A model generated the notes under the pieces. The model was not told the DNA's origin, did not search any database, and saw nothing but the letters and a program-made list of their open reading frames with translations. 64,000 nucleotides of DNA from assembly GCA_029339195.1 (NCBI GenBank), contig JAPTJF010000297.1, positions 1-64,000 on the forward strand, in the 5' to 3' direction. Positions 58,790 to 64,000 of this stretch are shown piece by piece. Each line of letters begins with the position of its first letter. The stretch's first letter is position 1. Made by a program: the position numbers and the translations under genes. Source of the DNA: Micractinium sp. NFX-FRZ (taxonomy: Eukaryota > Chlorophyta > Trebouxiophyceae > Chlorellales > Chlorellaceae).

Positions 58790-61698
58790 GAGCGGCCGCC
58801 CTGAGAGCGGCCGCCCTGTGAGCGGCCGCGGCGCTGCGTCTCTGCCTCCTCTGAAGCCGTGGGCTGCACAGCAGAGGGCTGCACCCCATCTGCCTCACCG
58901 GGCGGGGGGGCACCATTGGCAGCGGGCGCAGCAGCGCCGTTCGCTGCTGCAGCGGGCGCCGGCTCTGCCTGCTGCGGCTGGGCTGGAGGCGGTGCCAGAG
59001 TGGCTTCAAAGCCCGGCAGCGGCGCTGGAGAGGAGGCGCGGCGCAGGAGGGAAAGCGGACGCTTGCCCGACGCCTGTGGCTGCGCCTGCTGCACCTGCTG
59101 CTGCTGCTGCTGTGGCGGCAGCGGGGGGCGCCCGGCGCCAGACCCCGTCTGGTTGCTGGCCGCTGGGGTCGGCCCGCCTGGTTTGTGACCTGCAGGCAAC
59201 AAGGGGCAGCCACATCATGGTTGGTCCACAGCATGCTCAGCGGGCTCTGCTGTGGGGCATGCCAGGCTGGCGGCAGAGAGCCCACGTCATCCGCACCCTC
59301 TTGCCAGATGCTGGCAGAGCATGCCCAACTGCCCAGCCACGCCCCGCTCAATCGCACCAACCACCCCTGCCCAGCCATGCGCCCAGCACCCTGTGCATCC
59401 GCCCCAAATCATCATCCAGCCAGTCTCGTGCCCCTCCCCACCTGAGCGCGTCAGCGGCAGCGGCGCTCGCCCAGAGGAGCCGGTGGGACCCCCAGGGGCC
59501 GCCTTGGAGGCGTCATAGATGGTCAGGCCCCTGCAGCAAAAGGAAAAGGGAGGATGCAAGGGGGTGGGCGAGGAAGGCAGGCATTGGGAACAGGAGGGCC
59601 CGAGGCAACACGCCATGTCAAGCAGGTGCTGTGCGGTGCTTGCCTCAACGCGCCCCTCACCTGGCCGGCCCAAGCACTCCCCTCCCCCACCCCACACCAC
59701 CCCCTGGCACTCACGTGGAGCACTTGCGCCCACGCTGGCTCAGGTCCAGCCCGCCGCCGGACACCGCCCCCTCCCCCACGAACGACAGGCCGGCGGCGCG
59801 CATGGCGGATGCCACCCGGGGCGCGTGGCTGGCCAGGCTGCTGAGGTCGCCAGAGCTGAACTGCATGATGAGGGAGGCCTTCCTGCGGGGTGGGAGGGAG
59901 GGAGAGGGGGAGGGAGGGAGGGGGGAGGAGCGGTTTGGGTTCAGGGGATAGACGAGAGAGAAGTGTGTGGCTGGCAAGGCTGCGTAGGCGCCCAAGTGAC
60001 TGAGCTGAGGCACATGAGCATGAGGACCTTGCAGCAGGAAGGATGCGAAAGAGTGTACAGAGTGTAAGGGCTTTCTCTTCTGCCTCCGCAGGCTCACCCA
60101 CCCGTCCACCTCCCCTCAATCCACCAAACATTCTCTTCCTCTCTCCCTATGATCCTTCCCCCTGACAGACACCCCACCCCATCACTCACCTTCCCACCCA
60201 CCACTCGCCCACCCACCCCCTCACCCCTTGAACTCTTGTGACATCGCCTGCAGCGCCTGGGGCAGCTCCCGCGGGGTGACGTGCACCTTGGTGTACCCCG
60301 CGGTGGCGCCCGGGGATGCGTGCACACGCAGCACGTCGGCTGCGGAGGTGGGTGGGGTGGGGTGGAGAGGCAGGCATGTGAGAGCCAGCAGTGGAAGATG
60401 CAGGCACACCTAGCACGTTGGCTGCAGGGGTGGCTGGGGTGGGGGCAAGGAACAAAGCCAATGGCGGAGCCAGCAGTTCGCCTGGTGACGCGTGCACGCA
60501 CACCCCACAACGGCTGCAGGAGGCGCCGCCAGAATGAGGCCAGGATGGGTACCGGGGAGGGTGGGAGGGAGGCAGGACCTGCATGGCCCACACCCAGCTC
60601 AACACAACCCAATGCAACACAAGCGCCTCCATGTTTGCTTTGCTGCCACCCACCGTAGGGGAAGATCACCATCTCTGGTGGCTCCTCCTCTTCTGCCTCC
60701 TCCTCCTCAGGCTCCGGCAGGCTGAGGCCCACGGTGAAGGAGCGCAGCCCAAAGTCGACCCACTTGCCGGGGCCCGCCACCCCGTCGATGCCGTTGATGC
60801 TCAGGCTCTTGGCCTGCACGCTGAACACGCTGCACAGCACCAGAAACGAGGGAGGTGCTTGAGTATGAGGCAGCTGCGGGCATCCGGCGCCGCCGCCCCC
60901 ATAGGTGCTTGTTGATGCTCAGACTATTTGCCTGCACGCTGAACATGCTGGGAAGGGGTGGCACGGGACAGGGATGTGTGGGGCAGAAGGGACAGGTGGC
61001 TAGGGCTAGGCAGAGGGGCGGGGCATCGTAGGTTGAGGGCGGGTGGGCAGGGGGCACCAGGAGCTTGCAGTGCTCAGGGCAGCACGCAGCACGGTACAGT
61101 GCCTTCCAGGACCTCTGCGCCCAGCCTGCCGGTTCAAGGTATCAGCAGCTTGCGCAGCGCAGCACAGCGCGCACAGCGCAGCCCAGCATCACCCAAACAC
61201 AGCCCATCACAGCACAGCACAGCGCAGGCTCCTTACGTCGCCTCCCCGCCCAGCCCCCGGTTGAATGGCACCAGCAGCTTGCGCAGCTCCCCCGGCAGGT
61301 CCAGGGAGCGCCCCTTGGGGCCGGTCCTGCTGACCAGCGCCTCCATGGCCGCCAGCAGTTCAGGGCGCAGGGCGGCGCGATGCTCGGCGCGTAGGGCGCC
61401 GGCACGGGTGCAGCGGTACAGGGCCTCGAGCAGGTCCACCTGGCGAGGGTGGGGTGGGGTGGGAGGGGTGATTGGTAACTAAGGTGTGGGCAGGGTTGGA
61501 GGGATGCGTGGTGATTGGGGCGTGGGCAGAGATGGGGGAAGGGGGATGGGGCTGGGGGAGCGCGAAGGTGCCGGGCCAGGCAGGAGAGGGCGGGGCAGGG
61601 CAGGAGGTGGTGTACAGGGCGCGGCGGGGCAGGGAGCAGAGCCTGACAAGCCAGGAGGCGTGGCAGTGTGACCGCTAGACAGGCAGCAGGCGGGCGGG

Positions 61699-61746
<48 letters not shown>

Positions 61747-63182
61747 CGGGCGGGCCCCACCTGCACGATGACGTCTCCGCAGGAGGGGAGCACGCTGCCA
61801 AACAGGGGGGCGGCGCTGCAGGGGCGCAGGCGGCAGCACAGCAGACATCAGGTGCAGCCCTCCTCGCAATGCTGCTGCATTCGTCACACACAGGAGGGGG
61901 TGCATGAGGGGGAGCTCTGCACCTGCATTGTGCTGCATTCACGAGCAGGCACCTCTGCCATCCCTTGGGCACACAAGTGTGCCCGCCTCCCTGCCCAGCC
62001 GCCGCCCGCCCAGCCTCCCCCCAAACACACACCCACCTGTCGGGCAGCTCCGCCAGCGCAGCGCAGTTGGCCTTGGAGTTGAGCAGGTAGTCCAGCATGG
62101 CGGTGGAGGCGGCCCGCTTGAGGGGCAGCAGGTCTCCCGAGGGGTCGGGTGCGACCAGCAGGGAGAGGAGGGCGGGGATGACTTGGCGGCCGTGCAGGTC
62201 GCGCCCACGCCGCGGCTTGCCGCCGCCGCCGTCGGCTGCGGGGAGGGGAAGGAGACGGTGACGGCGGTGAGAGGCAGGTGGGGGCAGCCACGCCAGCTGG
62301 TGCGGCACCAGCGTGTCCGACAAGTGATCATATGCAAAGCCTGTGCAACGCCTGTGCCGTTGCCGTGCATGCGGTCCCGGCCTCCTGGCTGGCGCCAGTT
62401 CTCTAGCTGGCACGCTCTCCACCTGCGTCCACCTGCCAGCCCCCATTACGGCACCTGCGGTCATCTCTGCCAGGTCGGCGAGGGAAGAGACAATTGCTTC
62501 CAGGCTCTCCGCCTGCGCCGGAGTCGGCCGCTGGCCGCCCGACACGGCAGTGGCCGCGCCCTGCACCAGCCCCACGAGCGCTGTGGGGTATGCTGGCCCA
62601 AGCAGGGCGCGCCGCTGGTCATCGCTGCAGGCGAATAATGGGCAGAGAGGGGAGGTACGCGAGATGAGGAGGCGACAGGCGGCCAGAAGTGCAGGGGTGC
62701 GTCAAGGCGTCGGCCGCGGCAGCCGCCGACCCGCTGCCTGCTGCTGCCTGCCGCCAGTCGCCGCAGGTGCCCACCTCAGGTCCACTCCGTCAAACGAGGC
62801 CTTGAGGAGCAGGTCCGCGGTCTCCAGGTTCTCCAGCGCCTGGGACGAGGTGGAACCCTGCGGGAGAGTGCAGGGCAAGCTTGGACGCTGGCTTCAAGGT
62901 CCCTCTGGCCTGCACATGCAGCACCCAGCATGCAGCAGCAGGCAGGCGTCCAACCTGGAGGCTCTGCAGCTCGCTGTTCAGTGCCCGCAGGCCCGCTTCG
63001 TCCAGCTCCAGCCTGTTGTTGTCATCCAGCAGCGCCCTCAGCGCCTCTGATAGCGCCTGGCGCGAGCCGTGCCTCCGCAGTAAGTCCTGCAGTGCGGTGC
63101 GGGCAGTCGAAAGCAGTCGAGCGCCGCCCTCGCCGCTGTGCGTGTCCTTGTCCCCTCAAAAGGCGCCTACCTGCACCCTCAT
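52087..63182 (-). CDS. SYCP2-like meiotic chromosome axis protein
   Basis: Twenty-four exons close in phase (1655 aa): 63171-63182, 62955-63086, 62775-62857, 62455-62624, 62037-62235, 61761-61815, 61237-61439, 60654-60829, 60225-60339, 59715-59882, 59442-59530, 58279-59189, 57894-58070, 56757-57425, 56395-56565, 56048-56125, 55489-55738, 55181-55277, 54745-54932, 53864-54374, 53398-53494, 52924-53064, 52537-52638, 52087-52260. Residues 1-285 form ARM-like helices, including CGDVIVQVDLLEALYRCT, which parallels SYCP2. Residues 285-438 parallel its Spt16M/PH-like domain (KWVDFGLRSFTVGLSL, ASLIMQFSSGDLSSLA). Residues 440-1484 are disordered, with K/G, Q and acidic runs. Residues 1485-1655 are coiled coil (FQQQLNTLWEEYRVMYDRV) ending PELAQVLLPFLD. 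SYCP2 relatives bind HORMA proteins and build axis filaments. Exon 1 is 12 nt (MRVQ). Function is by homology only. Confidence 0.82.
53300..53395. other. AT-rich island inside an SYCP2-like intron
   Basis: About 85 bp beside the exon 21 donor are strongly AT-rich (for example GATAAATCTGTTGAAATATT and AAATGTGAAAGATAGATTAA), in a window that is otherwise extremely GC-rich. The base composition fits an inserted organellar (plastid or mitochondrial) fragment, but no identity can be assigned by eye. Confidence 0.5.
53470..53606. repeat. Echo of the SYCP2-like exon 21 acceptor
   Basis: On the minus strand exon 21 begins CAG|CGACAGCGAGGATGAGG (encoding SDSEDEE). About 105 bp upstream, TGCAG|TGGCAGCGAGGATGAGG encodes SGSEDEG in the same phase. 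Using that copy as an extra exon would break the frame into exon 21. Confidence 0.8.
57391..57600. repeat. Echo of the SYCP2-like exon 14 acceptor
   Basis: Plus strand GCTGCTGCCGCCTGCTTGGC then CTGCACTCAC marks the exon 14 start. At about 57516-57543 the sequence reads CTGCTGCCGCCTGTTTGGCC, TGCACAGC, an offset of about 112 bp. The minus-strand copy encodes AKQAAAGEAREP, next to AKQAAAAEPSEA in the true exon. Confidence 0.85.
60318..60525. repeat. Three-copy echo of the SYCP2-like exon 9 acceptor
   Basis: The true acceptor region reads GCACACGCAGCACGTCGGCT, GCGGAGGTGG from 60322. A second copy from 60404 reads GCACACCTAGCACGTTGGCT, GCAGGGGTGG. A third, weaker copy lies near 60490-60525 (GTGCACGCACACCCCACAAC, GGCTGCAGGAGG). 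GAGCCAGCAGT also recurs between units. Confidence 0.8.
60785..60960. repeat. Echo of the SYCP2-like exon 8 acceptor
   Basis: The plus strand over the exon 8 start reads TTGATGCTCAGGCTCTTGGC, CTGCACGCTGAACACGCTG. About 118 bp further on it reads TTGATGCTCAGACTATTTGC, CTGCACGCTGAACATGCTG. The minus-strand copy encodes MFSVQANSLSINKH, against VFSVQAKSLSINGI in the true exon. It retains a usable acceptor and phase, but no continuation of the domain. Confidence 0.9.
61696..61748. repeat. (CAGG)n microsatellite in an SYCP2-like intron
   Basis: About 12 near-perfect GGCA/CAGG tetranucleotides in the intron between exons 6 and 7. Similar shorter tracts lie at about 6709-6729 and as GCCT at about 17700-17726, both also intronic. 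Confidence 0.9.
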
Positions 63183-63470
63183 CGCAACGAGGGGTCCTGA
63201 ACCGCGCGGCTATGGGCGATGGCGCTCCCGTTCAAAGCGAATGCTACTGGACTCGCGGATCAGCGATGCTCAAGCGGCCCAGTTGGCCCAAGAGACTGGT
63301 ACTTACAGGCCGTAGACAAGGAGGAACAGTATGCGACGGTATGCAGTTTCAAGGGCGGAAGAAAGGTATGCAGTTCCCGCCGCCATGCGGCCACGGCTGG
63401 CTCACGCGGACGCCAAGCAGCAGGGGCGCCTCAAGTACTCGTATCTACATTTCAGAAGTTAATCCACTGC

Positions 63471-64000
63471 CTAGGGGCTCTCAAAAGCCTCGACCAGCTG
63501 CACGCTGGCCGGCGCCTGATCCGGCAGCAGCGCGACCGAGGGGCTGGCAGGCGGCTTGCGTCCACCTGCCGCTGCCGGTGGCGGCGCCGGGGAGGCTCCC
63601 GGGGCCTTGCCAGTGGCAGCTGGTGCTGGGCCCGCCGACGTCTTAAAGTACGTCTGCCAAGCGCCGCAGCTGTACGTCTTGCCTCGTGCCGAGACACAGG
63701 TTGTGGGTGGCTTGCGGCATGTCTGGCGATCGGCATTCTTCTTGAGAAAGCACCTGCGGGGCAGCAGGGGCAGTGGGGGGCCCAGAGGTGGGTGACCTTA
63801 AGGAAGATTCTCAAAGGGAGGAGGGGGCTGAAGCCAGGTGGTAGGTGGCATCTCTTTCCGCACCAGCTCTGAGCGCTTGTACCACCAAACACGCCTGGCA
63901 CCAGCTCAGGTGGACCGCCTGGAAGTGCCAACTGGACCCATGAGGTTGCCTGGCCTGGCCCTCATGCTGCCCGCCCCACCCCCTGGCCGCGCTCACTTTT
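63471..64000 (-). CDS. Cys-containing protein, only the C-terminal exon in the window
   Basis: The last exon (63471-63753) encodes about 94 residues ending in TAG. The final four bases of the window (minus strand AAAA before GTGAGC) fit the end of the preceding exon, and AA plus G would make a Lys codon. The visible part starts CFLKKNADRQTCRKPPTTC, VSARGKTYSCGAWQTYFK and is followed by an Ala/Pro/Gly tail ending VQLVEAFESP. The regularly spaced cysteines suggest a disulfide-bonded or secreted domain, but I do not recognise the family. The 288-bp gap to the SYCP2-like start holds its 3' UTR and the SYCP2-like promoter. Confidence 0.6.

Noticed and set aside
1..64000. tRNA, rRNA, transposon or viral genes
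   Set aside because: No B-box GGTTCRANYCC, rRNA segment, reverse transcriptase, transposase or terminal repeats were recognised by eye; a covariance-model search would be needed to exclude small RNAs.

Overview
This window looks like nuclear DNA of a trebouxiophyte green alga of the Chlorella/Micractinium type. It is very GC-rich. Every gene is broken into short exons by GC-rich introns (mostly 100-400 nt, GT-AG with a few GC-AG). Several products are typical of photosynthetic eukaryotes: D-glycerate 3-kinase, plastid A-type Fe-S carrier and plastid TatC. I rebuilt gene models by hand from splice signals, keeping a junction only when the reading phase closed. Fifteen genes are read; the two at the window edges are partial. 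The species assignment is inference.

Left third (1-20.9 kb): an LRR protein (minus) sits head-to-head with an IAH1-type SGNH esterase (plus). The photorespiratory kinase GLYK (minus) is head-to-head with a CD2BP2/Lin1-like U5 snRNP factor (plus). A plastid SufA/IscA protein (minus) is head-to-head with a PP4R1-like HEAT-repeat phosphatase regulator (plus). A 2.7-kb stretch without a convincing gene follows (20.9-23.6 kb).

Middle (23.6-43.3 kb): a DDX6/DHH1-type DEAD-box helicase (minus) is head-to-head with TatC (plus). A roughly 100-bp minisatellite and a long 3' UTR follow. Then comes selenoprotein K (minus), with an in-frame UGA in a GGUGR C-terminus and a clear type II SECIS element downstream. 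A 974-aa protein I do not recognise (minus) is head-to-head with a TRM7/FTSJ1 tRNA 2'-O-methyltransferase (plus).

Right third (43.3-64 kb): a class-B GATA transcription factor and the N-terminal glutamine amidohydrolase NTAQ1 (both minus), a coiled-coil protein and a twin-CX9C mitoribosomal protein of the mS37 type (both plus). Next is a 24-exon, 1655-codon gene (minus) with the architecture of the meiotic axis protein SYCP2: ARM-like N-terminus, Spt16-middle/PH-like domain, long disordered charged linker and C-terminal coiled coil. The window ends in the last exon of a further minus-strand gene.

Three things stand out. First, the complete SelK/SECIS unit, which a standard gene caller would miss. 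Second, the SYCP2-like gene in an alga group with little documented sex. Third, a pattern that recurs in at least seven of the genes: introns carry degenerate tandem copies ('echoes') of the adjacent exon-intron junction, including splice site and first or last codons, usually offset by about 70-145 bp. These suggest intron growth by short tandem duplications spanning splice junctions.
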